The notes: a model not told the origin generated them from the sequence alone. DNA of 64,000 bases from Rhodospirillales bacterium (GCA_023898765.1 CP060238.1:496001-560000), one strand, 5' to 3'. Shown: positions 55,901-64,000, numbered from the stretch's first letter. Numbers and translations are program-made.

Positions 55901-57131
55901 TGACGGTCCTGTGGCGATGGACGACTCTGTCAATGCCGCTTACGGGGTTCGGACGAGCACGATTAATTTGTTGTCGAACGACGTTCCCGGTGCGGACAAT
56001 GGCGATGTGAAGGTCACGAATTTCACGGTGAACGGCACGACGTATGACCTGACGACTGCGCCGGGCGGCGTTGTAACTGTTGATCTGGGAAGCCCCCGTT
56101 CCCTGGAAGTTCATGACGACGGGACAGCTATCTTTCACGCGCGAGGTGATACCTGGACGGGTTGGATGTCATACTGGGGAGAGGATAGCATCGACTTTAC
56201 CTACACGATGCGGGATTCGGATGGCGATACGGATGTGGCCAATGCCGAGATGTCAGCCTATTACTTTTATCAGACGATCGGTTATGACCCGCTTGTCCTG
56301 GATCTGGACGGGGACGGCGTGGAACTTGTTGGTCTGGAAGCTGGCATCCTGTTTGACATGGACAACGATGTCGATCTGGAACAGGTTGGCTGGGTTGCGC
56401 GGGACGATGCGCTGCTGGCGCTGGACCGGAACGGAGACGGCGTGATCAACGACCAGTCCGAGCTGTTCGGAAACACCGATGTGTATGCGGACGGTTTTGC
56501 GAACCTGGCCAGCTACGACTCGAACAATGACGGTGTGATAGATGCGCGGGATGCGATCTGGAACGACCTGATTGTGTGGCAGGATGTCAATGCGGACGGC
56601 GTGAGCGATAGTGCGGAGATGTATACGCTGGCGCAGATGGGGATCGCTTCGATCAGCCTGAGCGCGGCGGATGTGGACTACACGCTTGCAGGCAACTGGG
56701 TCAGCCATGAATCGACATTCACGTACGAAGATGGCACGGTTGGCCAGATTGTGGATGCATGGTTCCAGATACAGGAAATTGAAAGCGACAAAAACCAGAT
56801 AGAAGTGCTTGGCGATGCAACGGCTTATGGCGAGGTTGGAGCAGATAACTTCCTGATTCAGGCGATTGGCGATGCCGCGAATAGAATTGTCGATTTTAAT
56901 GCCGTCGAAGGCGATAGCCTTGACCTGTCATTGGTTCTGGAAGGGCATGACGGTGTCACTGAAGCGATCAATGAGTTCGTATATGCGCGTGAGGAAGGCG
57001 GCGACACGGTGATTTCCGTGGACGTATCCGGTTCCGGCGATGCGGCGAACGCGGTTGACGTGGCCCGTCTGGAAGACGTCGGCGACCTTGATATCGTGGA
57101 AATGGTGAATGACGGGAATATCATTGTCTAG
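49989..57131 (+). CDS. Giant type I secreted adhesin with T1SS-143-like and cadherin-like repeats
   Basis: A 2380-aa acidic surface protein without a Sec signal. Residues 1-170 hold two beta-rich units ending FVDGGSLTIVNF and FDDGGQIVLTNY. A flexible region follows with three PAAG motifs (206-209, 231-234, 246-249). Residues 310-1830 consist of eight modules marked by VDET with a later FGVxxxDSDGD calcium-type motif, alternating with cadherin-like units (VSGNV-x-ND-x-LSED). The C-terminal third has an unusual LDLDGDGVELVGLEAGILFD, then DRNGDGVINDQSELFG and DSNNDGVIDARDAIW calcium loops. The end, VARLEDVGDLDIVEMVND onward, is a likely type I secretion signal. No RTX nonapeptides are seen. Residues 554-1831 include a perfect two-copy duplication. 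A tolC-family gene lies downstream. Confidence 0.92.
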   Translation: MTCNNVILAEPEAGASIDYRIPEGESARLSFGPQDMDGISLTQDGALKVSFVDGGSLTIVNFQALVDGGNLLYLSDGTMVDPVLLQSGLGSSFIKEANDNKVLIDRPAEGVIREITLEEGQDYVFTFGLNTPRKAVTTDDGQFVVSFDDGGQIVLTNYAEAMASANAPELSMSSKVCEVKNEELVAAIQDLVMAVPGEEVPADIEPAAGEEEEPQAEIRTSEIQKVAQIEPAAGENVAQTLAQVEPAAGESLANTGYGFASAPGDDPLNAPGAIGPLGQTALNYVAPEFFPEFTLLEEPPLPQDDRPNLVSPPGNVLDETNLGPLVGSGTVVVDFGNDGPGTIAPNGSFSVGGSLMGGALASGGVPVVVSPTATGYLGMAGGTIVFTFAINPSTGDYVYTQNEPFDHADASNPNDEIVLHFGIVATDSDGDAANTVVNVTVQDDAPIAHDDGNANVLSGGVASGNVTNNDELSEDDSNVVSSVRLNGTDYPVPNGGSTSILGQHGTLVIHSSGLYTYTAFNSSSNNSGVDAFVYTLRDFDGDTDTASISFTVRDDEPVLVQPAVEVVDETDLGPITETGFLQADFGADGPGTFAGTGVFTSGGSQLGGVLTSGGVPVVVTFNAGTGVYTGAAGGTTIFTLDVDSNGHYTFQLLGTLDHADPNDPNDIINLNFGVEAEDSDGDTDSGVLTVYVKDDVPTIGDSNGDVDETNLDGGPLVYSDTLITDFGQEIGSIGPDGGFEALDESSNPLALTSGGVPVVVTTTATGYVGTAGGTIVFSLTVNPATGQYVYTQNEELDHPDAGNPDDVILLKFGVEVESIDHDTAHAIIKIEVADDGPVAVDDINGAEEGQFITGDVVANDDLSEDHPNIVTQVVFGATTYPVPGGGSATITTSLGTLVMNSDGTYTYTATDIGDPDGTDVFTYTLRDDDGDSDTASLSIRVTPDGEPVAVSDTLAVDETNLTPGPMIFNEHLAVDFGIDGAGTITPSGTFTPGGSLMGGALTSGGVPVVVTTTATGYVGMAGAVTVFTLDIQNNGDYSFQLFDHIDHADATDPNDIITMDFGVTIADSDGDEAAGNILIHIHDDAPVAYDDGHQVVEESHSVSGNVRSNDELSEDRPTNVVEVVFNGVHHSVPLVGTVSVSGHYGTLVIGSDGAYTYTANNNDPDGIDNFTYVLEDYDGDRDTAEFSFCVTPDDEPVLVQPAVEVVDETDLGPITETGFLQADFGADGPGTFAGTGVFTSGGSQLGGVLTSGGVPVVVTFNAGTGVYTGAAGGTTIFTLDVDSNGHYTFQLLGTLDHADPNDPNDIINLNFGVEAEDSDGDTDSGVLTVYVKDDVPTIGDSNGDVDETNLDGGPLVYSDTLITDFGQEIGSIGPDGGFEALDESSNPLALTSGGVPVVVTTTATGYVGTAGGTIVFSLTVNPATGQYVYTQNEELDHPDAGNPDDVILLKFGVEVESIDHDTAHAIIKIEVADDGPVAVDDINGAEEGQFITGDVVANDDLSEDHPNIVTQVVFGATTYPVPGGGSATITTSLGTLVMNSDGTYTYTATDIGDPDGTDVFTYTLRDDDGDSDTASLSIRVTPDGEPVAVSDTLAVDETNLTPGPMIFNEHLAVDFGIDGAGTITPSGTFTPGGSLMGGALTSGGVPVVVTTTATGYVGMAGAVTVFTLDIQNNGDYSFQLFDHIDHADATDPNDIITMDFGVTIADSDGDEAAGNILIHIHDDAPVAYDDGHQVVEESHSVSGNVRSNDELSEDRPTNVVEVVFNGVHHSVPLVGTVSVSGHYGTLVIGSDGAYTYTANNNDPDGIDNFTYVLEDYDGDRDTAEFSFCVTPRDDEPIVVNAVETVDETNLNIVEPGTVNVNYGGDGPGTLSGNGLFSSGGSQLGGTLSHNGVAVSVTFNAGTNTYTGAAGGTTVFTLQVNADGTYSYQQFASLDHADASDPDDVITLNFGVTATDADGDTGTGSVIVNVRDDGPVAMDDSVNAAYGVRTSTINLLSNDVPGADNGDVKVTNFTVNGTTYDLTTAPGGVVTVDLGSPRSLEVHDDGTAIFHARGDTWTGWMSYWGEDSIDFTYTMRDSDGDTDVANAEMSAYYFYQTIGYDPLVLDLDGDGVELVGLEAGILFDMDNDVDLEQVGWVARDDALLALDRNGDGVINDQSELFGNTDVYADGFANLASYDSNNDGVIDARDAIWNDLIVWQDVNADGVSDSAEMYTLAQMGIASISLSAADVDYTLAGNWVSHESTFTYEDGTVGQIVDAWFQIQEIESDKNQIEVLGDATAYGEVGADNFLIQAIGDAANRIVDFNAVEGDSLDLSLVLEGHDGVTEAINEFVYAREEGGDTVISVDVSGSGDAANAVDVARLEDVGDLDIVEMVNDGNIIV
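51648..53564 (+). repeat. 1917-bp tandem duplication, copy 1
   Basis: A 639-codon unit that begins GACGATGAACCGGTGCTGG and is followed immediately by copy 2. It contains three VDET modules and two cadherin-like units. Translations of the copies are identical, and the nucleotide sequence appears identical wherever I compared it. Confidence 0.93.
53565..55481 (+). repeat. 1917-bp tandem duplication, copy 2
   Basis: Second copy of the unit starting at 51648, in frame and without spacer. It ends at CGTCACGCCG, where the sequence leaves the repeat and enters the C-terminal module shared with the second adhesin gene. Confidence 0.93.
55496..56765 (+). repeat. C-terminal segment shared with the second adhesin, copy in gene 1
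   Basis: About 1.27 kb nearly identical to 61491-62760 (constant offset 5995), with only scattered single-base differences, for example at the third positions near 55569 and 55590. It covers the last VDET module, the SNDVPGAD unit and the calcium-binding C-terminal domain. Confidence 0.9.
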
Positions 57132-57170
57132 GTCCTGAAAACTTCAAAATCTGAATAAAAACAATCAATT

Positions 57171-57198
57171 ACGCCGTGATGAAAGTCACGGCGTTTTT
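57171..57198 (+). terminator. Intrinsic terminator after the first adhesin gene
   Basis: Stem ACGCCGTGA (57171-57179) with TCACGGCGT (57186-57194), loop TGAAAG, followed by a T-run to 57198. It separates the two adhesin genes into different transcripts. The rest of 57132-57435 is AT-rich and should carry the second gene's promoter, though no clear -35/-10 pair stands out. Confidence 0.92.
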
Positions 57199-57435
57199 GG
57201 TTTTTGTGTTGCTGTGCGCTAAATCTTAACAGAGTCTTAATCAGCCCCCTTAAAAAATTTGCGCCGTCTCACCCGTATTCTTTAACATAATAAATGTAGG
57301 GATGTTTGTTAGCTGTTTATGGATATTTTTTAAAGGGCAAAAAATATTTTTCGTAAACACTTTGTTTAGCTTTTATCGCTAACATTCGATCTTGGGACAA
57401 AGGGAAACCGCGGTTTTAAAAGAGGAGAGGCACAA

Positions 57436-60400
57436 ATGACTTGTAACACTTTAATTCTGGCTCAACCAGAAACGGGGACGTCCATCGATTACATTATTCC
57501 AGAAGGAGATTCTGCGAATTTGTCTTTTGATGCCAGCGATATGAGCGGAATCAGTGTGAATGCAAATGGCGGTCTGGAGATCAGCTTTGTCGATGGCGGA
57601 ACGCTTACGATTGCGAATTTCCAATCTTTGGTTGACGGCGGGAACCTCCTCTACCTTGCCGATGGAACCATGGTTGATCCTGCCCTTCTCCAGAATGGTC
57701 TGGCCGACTCCCTTGCGGCCCAGTCGAATAACGACAATCAAATGATGATCGGCGAGCCGGCGGAAGGTGTTATACGCGAGATTACGCTTGAGCCCGGTCA
57801 GGACTATATATTTAATTTTGATATGTCTACGCCCGAGAAAGCTTATACGCAAGACGGGCAATTCGTCATGAAATTTACGAACGGCGGTCAGATTATTCTG
57901 ACGAACTATGAAGAAGCCATGGCGTGGAACGATGCGCCTGAACTTGGCATGGAAAGCAAAATCTGCACAGCAACAAATGAAGAGCTGATTGCAACGATTC
58001 AAAATCTTGTTATGGGCGGACCGGATAGCGGGGAAGTTCTGGCTGAAGCTGAAGAAGAAGTGGAGGAAACAACGATTCGCCACTCTGAAGTGGAAGGCGC
58101 AGAGGTTGCAAGTACCGGAACGGAGTCAGGTGACGACGTTGCCAATATAGAGCCCGCCGCAGGCGAAGAAACCATGGAAGAATCCCTTGATGAACTGGCC
58201 GAGCTGGCCAATGCGCTTGCAGATGTTGAACCTGCCGCAGGGGAGCCGTCTGCTTCGAGCTCGAATAGCGGATATGGTTACGGAAGCACGGTTTCCGCCG
58301 CGCCGTTCTCGGACGCTCAGGCAATTGGGGCTATTAATCCAACACAACTGAATTATCAAGCGCCTCAATTTGTACCGGAGAATATTCTCCTTGAAGAGCC
58401 TTCTGTACAGGCTGCGCCGGACTATATACCTCAAGTTGTTTTTCCCGAAGAATTTCTGGATGAGAGCGATGTATGGCCACTGGTTGCAACGGGTGTTGTT
58501 GTTGCTGATTACGGTGGAGATGCGCCAGGCCATATTGTTCCGGTCAATATCTTCAAAGCAAAAGGGTCGGTTGGTTCTACACTTACATCCCAGGGTGTTG
58601 AGGTTGTTGTTTCCCAGACATCCGACGGGTATGAAGGCTTTGCCGGCGGCGATCCTGTTTTTACCTTTGCAATAGATCCTCAAACCGGAGCGTACAATTA
58701 TACGCAATACAAACCCTTCGATCATGCCGATCCGGCTAACCCGCAGGATGTGATTACTCTGGAGTTCTGGATCAAGGCGGTGGATGCGGATGGTGACAGC
58801 GTTACGTCTTCACTGAAGGTTTTTGTTGCCGATGATGCGCCGATAGCTCACAGCGTTCACAATGTGGTTGATGAAACGGATATCGGCAGCGCTGTAGCTA
58901 CGGGGACTGTAGACTTTGATCTTGGTGCGGACGATACCGGACATGTAACGCCCAATAATGACTTCTCTGCTGACGGAGATATGGCAGGGGGTGCTTTGAC
59001 GCACCAGGGCGTGCCTGTTACGGTTTCTCTGGTGGGTGACACCTACGTCGGAACAGCCGGCGGCACGACGATCTTTACGTTACAAATTCTTGATAACGGC
59101 GATTATACGTTCACGCTTCTGGATTCGCTGGATCACGGTAATCCAAACGATCAGAACGAGATTATCGATCTTCATTTTGGTGTGGATGTTACGGATGGGG
59201 ATGGAGACAGCGTCAGCACAACCGTCAATATCCGTGTGAAAGATGATGTGCCGACGATCGGCGATAGCCAGGGCAATGTAGACGAAACCAATTTCGATCA
59301 AGGCCCGCTTGTCTATCAGGATACGCTGGATACGGATTTTGGCGCGGATGTCAGCTCCGTTCAGCCTGCAGGCGTTTTCGAAGCAATGGCCGGCGGAAGC
59401 GCGATTGCTTTAACATCGGGCGGCGTGCCGGTTGTCGTGATACAGACAGGTGCGGGTTATGTCGGCACGGCCGGCGGGGCCATCGTCTTTTCGCTGACGA
59501 TCAACCCGGCAACGGGCCAGTATGTTTATACGCAGAATGAGACGCTGGATCATCCGGATGGTTCTGATCATAACGATATTGTTCAGCTCCTATTCTCCGT
59601 GGATGTGGTCAGCAGCGATGGAGATACCGATAGCGGCGTCATCACAATCGATGTGGCCGATGACGGACTTTCCACGGTCGATGACTGGAACAGCGCAGAA
59701 GAGGACCAGTTTATCACAGGGGATGTCCGGGCAAATGATAACTTGAGCGAAGATGGAGACAGTCATCTCACGCAAATAGAATTTGGCGGCACAACTTACA
59801 ATATTCCAAATGGCGGATCTGTGACGATTACTGCCGGCTTTGGAACGCTCGTCATGAATTCTGACGGAACCTATTCTTATCAGGCGACAGCAGAAGACCC
59901 GGACGGAAATGAAATCTTCACCTACACGTTAATGGACGGGGATGGTGATACCTCGGTTTCGACACTCGATATTCGTGTGACGCCGGATGGCGAGCCTGTG
60001 GCCGTTTCGAAAGAGATTGCGGCAGATGAAACAAACCTGACACCGGGACCGATGGTTCTGAACGGGCATCTGGATGTAGATTTTGGTGTCGATGGTGGCG
60101 GCACGATTTCTTCAAGCGGATCTTTTGCGGCAAGCGGATATTTGATGGGCGGTGCTTTGACCCATAAAGGTATCCCGGTTGATGTGACTCCGACGGCGCA
60201 GGGGTATGTAGGAACAGCCGGCGGCACGACGATCTTTACGATCGAAGTGCAGGATAATGGCGATTACAGATTTGAATTGCTTGAAACAATCGATCACGCC
60301 GACTCAACCGATCCGAACGATATTATTACGCTGGAGTTCGGTATAACCCTTATGGATGGTGACGGGGATACGGCGCCGGGAACGATTACGGTTCACGTTC

Positions 60401-63117
60401 ACGATGACGCGCCTGTGGCATATGACGATCTTGGTGCCATGGTAGAAGAAGACGGACTTATCTCCGGAAATGTGACAGACAATGACGAGATGAGCGAGGA
60501 CGATGCGAGCACGGTGACAAACGTGACTTTTGACGGAACGGACTATGCGGTTCCGGCGGGAGGATCTGTAACGATCGTGGCGGAGTTTGGAACCCTCACG
60601 ATGGATGCAACCGGCGCTTGGACATATCAGGCTACGGCAGAAGATCCTGACGGGATTGAAATGTTCACTTACAGCCTGACGGACTCGGAAGGCGATACGG
60701 ATACGGCAGAACTGTCTATTCAGGTAACGCCGGATGATGAGCCGAATGTTATCAACGCAAGAAATACCGTTGATGAGACGGACGGTTTTGATACGGTCAG
60801 CGGCACAGTGACCATAGATTACGGCGCAGATACGCCCGGCGTTTTGATGGGAGACGGGCGCTTTACGTCCAGCGGTTCGAGAGCGGGCGGCGTTTTGACA
60901 CACGAGGGGACTCCGGTTGTGGTGACCTTCGATGCAGGCGCAAATGCCTATACAGGTGTTGCCGGTGCGGTCACGGTCTTTACGCTTCAGATCAGCACAA
61001 ACGGGGACTACACGTTCCAGCAGCTTGCGGGTCTGGATCATGCGGACACCGCAGATGCCAACGATATGATTTTGCTGAACTTCGGTGTGACGGCAACGGA
61101 TTCGGATGGCGATACGGGAACAGGCCGTATCAGGATCAGTGTCTATGATGACGGTCCTGTGGCAATGGACGACACGACCAGCCTCACTGATCCTGCGACT
61201 TCCGTTTCAGGTAATGTTCTGGCCAACGACAATGTTGGCGCAGATGAGCCGGGTTCGGTTACCGAAGTCACTTTTGGCGGCACGACAGCGGCTGTCCCGG
61301 CGGGCGGGTCTGCAACCATTAACGGAGCGTATGGAACGCTCGTCATGAACAGTGACGGAAGCTATGAGTATACTGTGACTGTCGATGATGTGGATGGCGT
61401 GGATAGCTTTAGTTACGCTATGAAGGATTATGACGGCGATAGCGATACGGCGAACCTGTCTATTCAAGTCACGGCACATGACGATGAACCTATCGTTGTG
61501 AACGCGGTGGAAACGGTGGACGAGACGAACCTGAACATTGTGGAGCCGGGCACGGTGAACGTGAACTATGGCGGGGACGGTCCGGGCACATTGAGCGGCA
61601 GCGGACTCTTCTCTTCCGGTGGATCCCAGCTTGGCGGCACGCTGTCACACAATGGTGTTGCGGTTTCAGTGACGTTCAATGCGGGGACCAATACCTATAC
61701 GGGCGCCGCAGGGGGCACGACGGTCTTTACGCTTCAGGTGAATGCGGACGGCACGTACAGCTATCAGCAGTTTGCTTCCCTGGACCATGCGGACGCGAGC
61801 GATCCTGACGATGTGATTACGCTGAACTTCGGCGTAACGGCAACGGATGCGGACGGGGATACGGGAACAGGCAGCGTGATCGTCAATGTTCGCGATGACG
61901 GTCCTGTGGCGATGGACGATTCTGTCAGTGCCGCTTACGGGGTTCGGACGAGCACGATTAATTTGTTGTCGAACGACGTTCCCGGTGCGGACAATGGCGA
62001 TGTGAAGGTCACGAATTTCACGGTGAACGGCACGACGTATGACCTGACGACTGCGCCGGGCGGCGTTGTAACTGTTGATCTGGGAAGCCCCCGTTCCCTG
62101 GAAGTTCATGACGACGGGACAGCTATCTTTCACGCGCGAGGTGATACCTGGACGGGTTGGATGTCATACTGGGGAGAGGATAGCATCGACTTTACCTACA
62201 CGATGCGGGATTCGGATGGCGATACGGATGTGGCCAATGCCGAGATGTCAGCCTATTACTTTTATCAGACGATCGGTTATGACCCGCTTGTCCTGGATCT
62301 GGACGGGGACGGCGTGGAACTTGTTGGTCTGGAAGCTGGCATCCTGTTTGACATGGACAACGATGTCGATCTGGAACAGGTTGGCTGGGTTGCGCGGGAC
62401 GATGCGCTGCTGGCGCTGGACCGGAACGGAGACGGCGTGATCAACGACCAGTCCGAGCTGTTCGGAAACACCGATGTGTATGCGGACGGTTTTGCGAACC
62501 TGGCCAGCTACGACTCGAACAATGACGGTGTGATAGATGCGCGGGATGCGATCTGGAACGACCTGATTGTGTGGCAGGATGTCAATGCGGACGGCGTGAG
62601 CGATAGTGCGGAGATGTATACGTTGGCGCAGATGGGGATCGCTTCGATCAGCCTGAGCGCGGCGGATGTGGACTACACGCTTGCAGGCAACTGGGTCAGC
62701 CATGAATCGACATTCACGTATGAAGACGGCACGGTTGGCCAGATTGTGGATGCATGGTTCCAGACGCAGGAAGTCGAGGGCGCTTCAGAACCGGCTGTCG
62801 AGCTTTATGCTCAGGACGGACAAACGGATAGTTTCCTCTTCGGGGCTATTCAGGAAAGCGCCGCGACCATTATGGGCTTCAAGGCTGCGGAAGGCGACAA
62901 TCTGGACCTGTCTGCTTTGCTGGATGGGGACGATCAGGCGGTGGCCGAAGCGATCAATGAGTTCGTATATGCGCGCGAGGAAGGCGGCGACACGGTGATT
63001 TCCGTGGACGTATCCGGTTCCGGCGATGCGGCGAACGCGGTTGACGTGGCCCGTCTGGAAGACGTCGGCGACCTTGATATCGTGGAAATGGTGAATGACG
63101 GGAATATCATCATTTAA
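57436..63117 (+). CDS. Second giant type I secreted adhesin, paralogue of the first
   Basis: A 1893-aa protein with the same plan as its neighbour: N-terminal pair of beta units (MTCNTLILAQPETGTSIDY, then FVDGGTLTIANF and FTNGGQIILTNY), an acidic linker with two PAAG motifs (240-243, 266-269), six DET modules (the first written LDESD), four cadherin-like units, and the calcium-loop C-terminal domain. The N-terminal and middle parts diverge from the paralogue, but the C-terminal 430 residues are almost identical. The last 110 residues differ in a short stretch (ASEPAVELYAQDGQTDSF) and then match again to the end. Ribosome site GAGGAGAGGCACAA precedes the ATG. Confidence 0.92.
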   Translation: MTCNTLILAQPETGTSIDYIIPEGDSANLSFDASDMSGISVNANGGLEISFVDGGTLTIANFQSLVDGGNLLYLADGTMVDPALLQNGLADSLAAQSNNDNQMMIGEPAEGVIREITLEPGQDYIFNFDMSTPEKAYTQDGQFVMKFTNGGQIILTNYEEAMAWNDAPELGMESKICTATNEELIATIQNLVMGGPDSGEVLAEAEEEVEETTIRHSEVEGAEVASTGTESGDDVANIEPAAGEETMEESLDELAELANALADVEPAAGEPSASSSNSGYGYGSTVSAAPFSDAQAIGAINPTQLNYQAPQFVPENILLEEPSVQAAPDYIPQVVFPEEFLDESDVWPLVATGVVVADYGGDAPGHIVPVNIFKAKGSVGSTLTSQGVEVVVSQTSDGYEGFAGGDPVFTFAIDPQTGAYNYTQYKPFDHADPANPQDVITLEFWIKAVDADGDSVTSSLKVFVADDAPIAHSVHNVVDETDIGSAVATGTVDFDLGADDTGHVTPNNDFSADGDMAGGALTHQGVPVTVSLVGDTYVGTAGGTTIFTLQILDNGDYTFTLLDSLDHGNPNDQNEIIDLHFGVDVTDGDGDSVSTTVNIRVKDDVPTIGDSQGNVDETNFDQGPLVYQDTLDTDFGADVSSVQPAGVFEAMAGGSAIALTSGGVPVVVIQTGAGYVGTAGGAIVFSLTINPATGQYVYTQNETLDHPDGSDHNDIVQLLFSVDVVSSDGDTDSGVITIDVADDGLSTVDDWNSAEEDQFITGDVRANDNLSEDGDSHLTQIEFGGTTYNIPNGGSVTITAGFGTLVMNSDGTYSYQATAEDPDGNEIFTYTLMDGDGDTSVSTLDIRVTPDGEPVAVSKEIAADETNLTPGPMVLNGHLDVDFGVDGGGTISSSGSFAASGYLMGGALTHKGIPVDVTPTAQGYVGTAGGTTIFTIEVQDNGDYRFELLETIDHADSTDPNDIITLEFGITLMDGDGDTAPGTITVHVHDDAPVAYDDLGAMVEEDGLISGNVTDNDEMSEDDASTVTNVTFDGTDYAVPAGGSVTIVAEFGTLTMDATGAWTYQATAEDPDGIEMFTYSLTDSEGDTDTAELSIQVTPDDEPNVINARNTVDETDGFDTVSGTVTIDYGADTPGVLMGDGRFTSSGSRAGGVLTHEGTPVVVTFDAGANAYTGVAGAVTVFTLQISTNGDYTFQQLAGLDHADTADANDMILLNFGVTATDSDGDTGTGRIRISVYDDGPVAMDDTTSLTDPATSVSGNVLANDNVGADEPGSVTEVTFGGTTAAVPAGGSATINGAYGTLVMNSDGSYEYTVTVDDVDGVDSFSYAMKDYDGDSDTANLSIQVTAHDDEPIVVNAVETVDETNLNIVEPGTVNVNYGGDGPGTLSGSGLFSSGGSQLGGTLSHNGVAVSVTFNAGTNTYTGAAGGTTVFTLQVNADGTYSYQQFASLDHADASDPDDVITLNFGVTATDADGDTGTGSVIVNVRDDGPVAMDDSVSAAYGVRTSTINLLSNDVPGADNGDVKVTNFTVNGTTYDLTTAPGGVVTVDLGSPRSLEVHDDGTAIFHARGDTWTGWMSYWGEDSIDFTYTMRDSDGDTDVANAEMSAYYFYQTIGYDPLVLDLDGDGVELVGLEAGILFDMDNDVDLEQVGWVARDDALLALDRNGDGVINDQSELFGNTDVYADGFANLASYDSNNDGVIDARDAIWNDLIVWQDVNADGVSDSAEMYTLAQMGIASISLSAADVDYTLAGNWVSHESTFTYEDGTVGQIVDAWFQTQEVEGASEPAVELYAQDGQTDSFLFGAIQESAATIMGFKAAEGDNLDLSALLDGDDQAVAEAINEFVYAREEGGDTVISVDVSGSGDAANAVDVARLEDVGDLDIVEMVNDGNIII
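61491..62760 (+). repeat. C-terminal segment shared with the first adhesin, copy in gene 2
   Basis: Counterpart of 55496-56765. The match breaks off right after the codons for DAWFQ and resumes for the last 150 bp of each gene, so both the domain and the secretion signal are shared. Confidence 0.9.
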
Positions 63118-63149
63118 ACATTAATTAAGTCTAATAAAATAAACTATTT

Positions 63150-63180
63150 GCGCCGCAGCAGGAGCTGCGGCGCTTGGTTT
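63150..63180 (+). terminator. Terminator-like hairpin after the second adhesin gene
   Basis: Perfect 9-bp stem GCGCCGCAG (63150-63158) with CTGCGGCGC (63165-63173), loop CAGGAG, followed by TTGGTTT. The T-run is interrupted, so termination may be incomplete and allow some read-through to the TolC gene. The rest of the gap to 63390 shows nothing clear. Confidence 0.75.
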
Positions 63181-63390
63181 ATGACTTACCCCTCAAAAAA
63201 ACCGTTTGATTTTTCATATTTTATACATTATACCCCCGTGCTAGCCCGTTGTTTTTGTGAAAACATCTTGCGCTGCGCCCTAAAAAAAGGGATAACTGAC
63301 GGGTCAGGTGGCTAAACAGCTGTATAAAATGGACCTTTTGGCACCGTGATAAGCGAGTTAAAGTTATTATTAAAAAATGAGGGTCATATC

Positions 63391-64000
63391 ATGACAACCG
63401 ACTGGATTAAGCTGGCAGCGCTGAGTGTTTCCTGCGTTGCTCTTCTTGTGTTTTCACCTTCTGCACAGGCGCAGGACAATCCGATGGAGATGAGCCTGTC
63501 CGAGGCGGTATCCGAAGGGGTTATGACGAATCCTGAATATGGCGTTGTTGCGGCGTCCCGCCGGGCCACGGATGAAGAGCTGAATCAGGCGCGCGGGCTT
63601 TGGTACCCTTCCATCGATTTCCGGGGAGATACCGGATATGAATATACGGATGACGTGTCGACGCGGGCTGGGGTTGGTGACGACACGGAGTCATTGTGGC
63701 GCTATAACAGCAGCCTGACTCTGACCCAGATGCTTTTTGACGGTTGGGCAACAAAATATGAAAATGAACGCCAGAAACACCGTGTTCAGTCTTCCGCTCA
63801 CCGTGTGAAGGAAACGGCCGAACTCGTTGGATTGTCGATTGTGGAGTTTTTCCTTGAAGTGATGCGCCAGCGCGAGCTTCTTGATATTACGCGTGAAAAT
63901 GTTGCCGAGCATGTCGCTATTATGGCGATGATTGAGGAAGGCGTAAACGCCGGCCGTTCGACGCAGGCTGATATGGAACAAATCAAGGCGCGTCTGGCTT
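63391..64000 (+). CDS. TolC-family outer membrane efflux protein (partial, runs off the window)
   Basis: First 203 residues of an outer-membrane channel protein. A signal peptide (MTTDWIKLAALSVSCVALLV, cleavage near AQAQD) precedes MSLSEAVSEGVMTNPEYGVV, the usual N-terminal helix of TolC-like proteins, then GYEYTDDVSTRAG and SLTLTQMLFDGWAT, the first beta strands, and long helices with GVNAGRSTQADMEQIKARL. Its place behind two type I secreted adhesins suggests it is the channel of their secretion system, with the ABC transporter and HlyD-like protein expected further on. Confidence 0.93.
   Translation, partial: MTTDWIKLAALSVSCVALLVFSPSAQAQDNPMEMSLSEAVSEGVMTNPEYGVVAASRRATDEELNQARGLWYPSIDFRGDTGYEYTDDVSTRAGVGDDTESLWRYNSSLTLTQMLFDGWATKYENERQKHRVQSSAHRVKETAELVGLSIVEFFLEVMRQRELLDITRENVAEHVAIMAMIEEGVNAGRSTQADMEQIKARLA

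Noticed and set aside
56280..56800. RTX (GGxGxDxUx) nonapeptide repeats in the adhesin C-terminus
   Set aside because: The calcium-type loops are D-x-D/N-G-D and EF-hand-like; no run of RTX nonapeptides can be read.
51300..63100. CRISPR array or non-coding satellite repeats
   Set aside because: All repeats here are in frame, hundreds of bases long, and encode adhesin modules; there are no short repeats with unique spacers.

Overview
The window looks like chromosomal DNA of an alphaproteobacterium with moderate GC. The evidence is the gene content: a single bifunctional RSH protein next to rpoZ, a Methanosarcina-type SerC, MlaE/MlaF, a family 5 uracil-DNA glycosylase, a CheY-like receiver with a C-terminal FFGPDRRRR-type tail, a DUF2062 protein, YqgE, and two tRNA-Gly genes. 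No phage, IS element, plasmid gene or CRISPR array is visible. I would not name a genus.

Layout. 1-16.9 kb is mostly housekeeping: polA, cysS, folE, pyrC-hisI, a GGDEF/EAL membrane protein, aroA, a small lipoprotein, cmk-rpsA with a terminator, tRNA-Gly(GCC), two tiny hypothetical genes, a ProX-like deacylase with a Trm112-type protein, and leuA behind a leucine-rich leader peptide. 17-24.7 kb holds a chemoreceptor, a uracil-DNA glycosylase, rpoZ, rsh, DUF2062, acpS, dgkA, yqgE and a stand-alone DsbD-alpha-like protein. 24.7-28.5 kb is a minus-strand cassette of SxtJ-like protein, DUF5989 protein, YciI-like protein, carbamoyltransferase and SGNH hydrolase. It matches the sxtI-J-K-L block of saxitoxin clusters but stands without any other toxin gene. 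28.5-43 kb holds PBP1a, a HAD phosphatase, an RsmC-like methyltransferase, a MATE pump, tRNA-Gly(UCC), an apparently frameshifted small gene, a four-gene minus operon (CDF transporter, glucokinase, polysaccharide deacetylase, SAM hydrolase), mlaE-mlaF without mlaD, and a single-ring Clp-like AAA+ protein. 41.6-46.3 kb groups the whole serine pathway (serB, serC, serA) with pdxJ. Next come an unknown protein and a CheY-like receiver.

47.48-48.09 kb has no convincing gene but folds into many stems, including an apparent kissing-loop three-way junction. Wobble asymmetry in four stems points to a roughly 600-nt RNA read from the minus strand. It resembles no RNA family I recognise and is the best candidate here for something undescribed.

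48.4-64 kb contains a succinate-semialdehyde dehydrogenase-like enzyme, then two giant tandem paralogous type I secreted adhesins (2380 and 1893 aa), then the start of a TolC-family gene that runs off the window. The first adhesin contains an apparently perfect 1917-bp tandem duplication. The two genes share a nearly identical C-terminal third. Each N-terminal region carries two or three PAAG tetrapeptides, the kind of site cut by LapG-type proteases, so these may be regulated biofilm adhesins.
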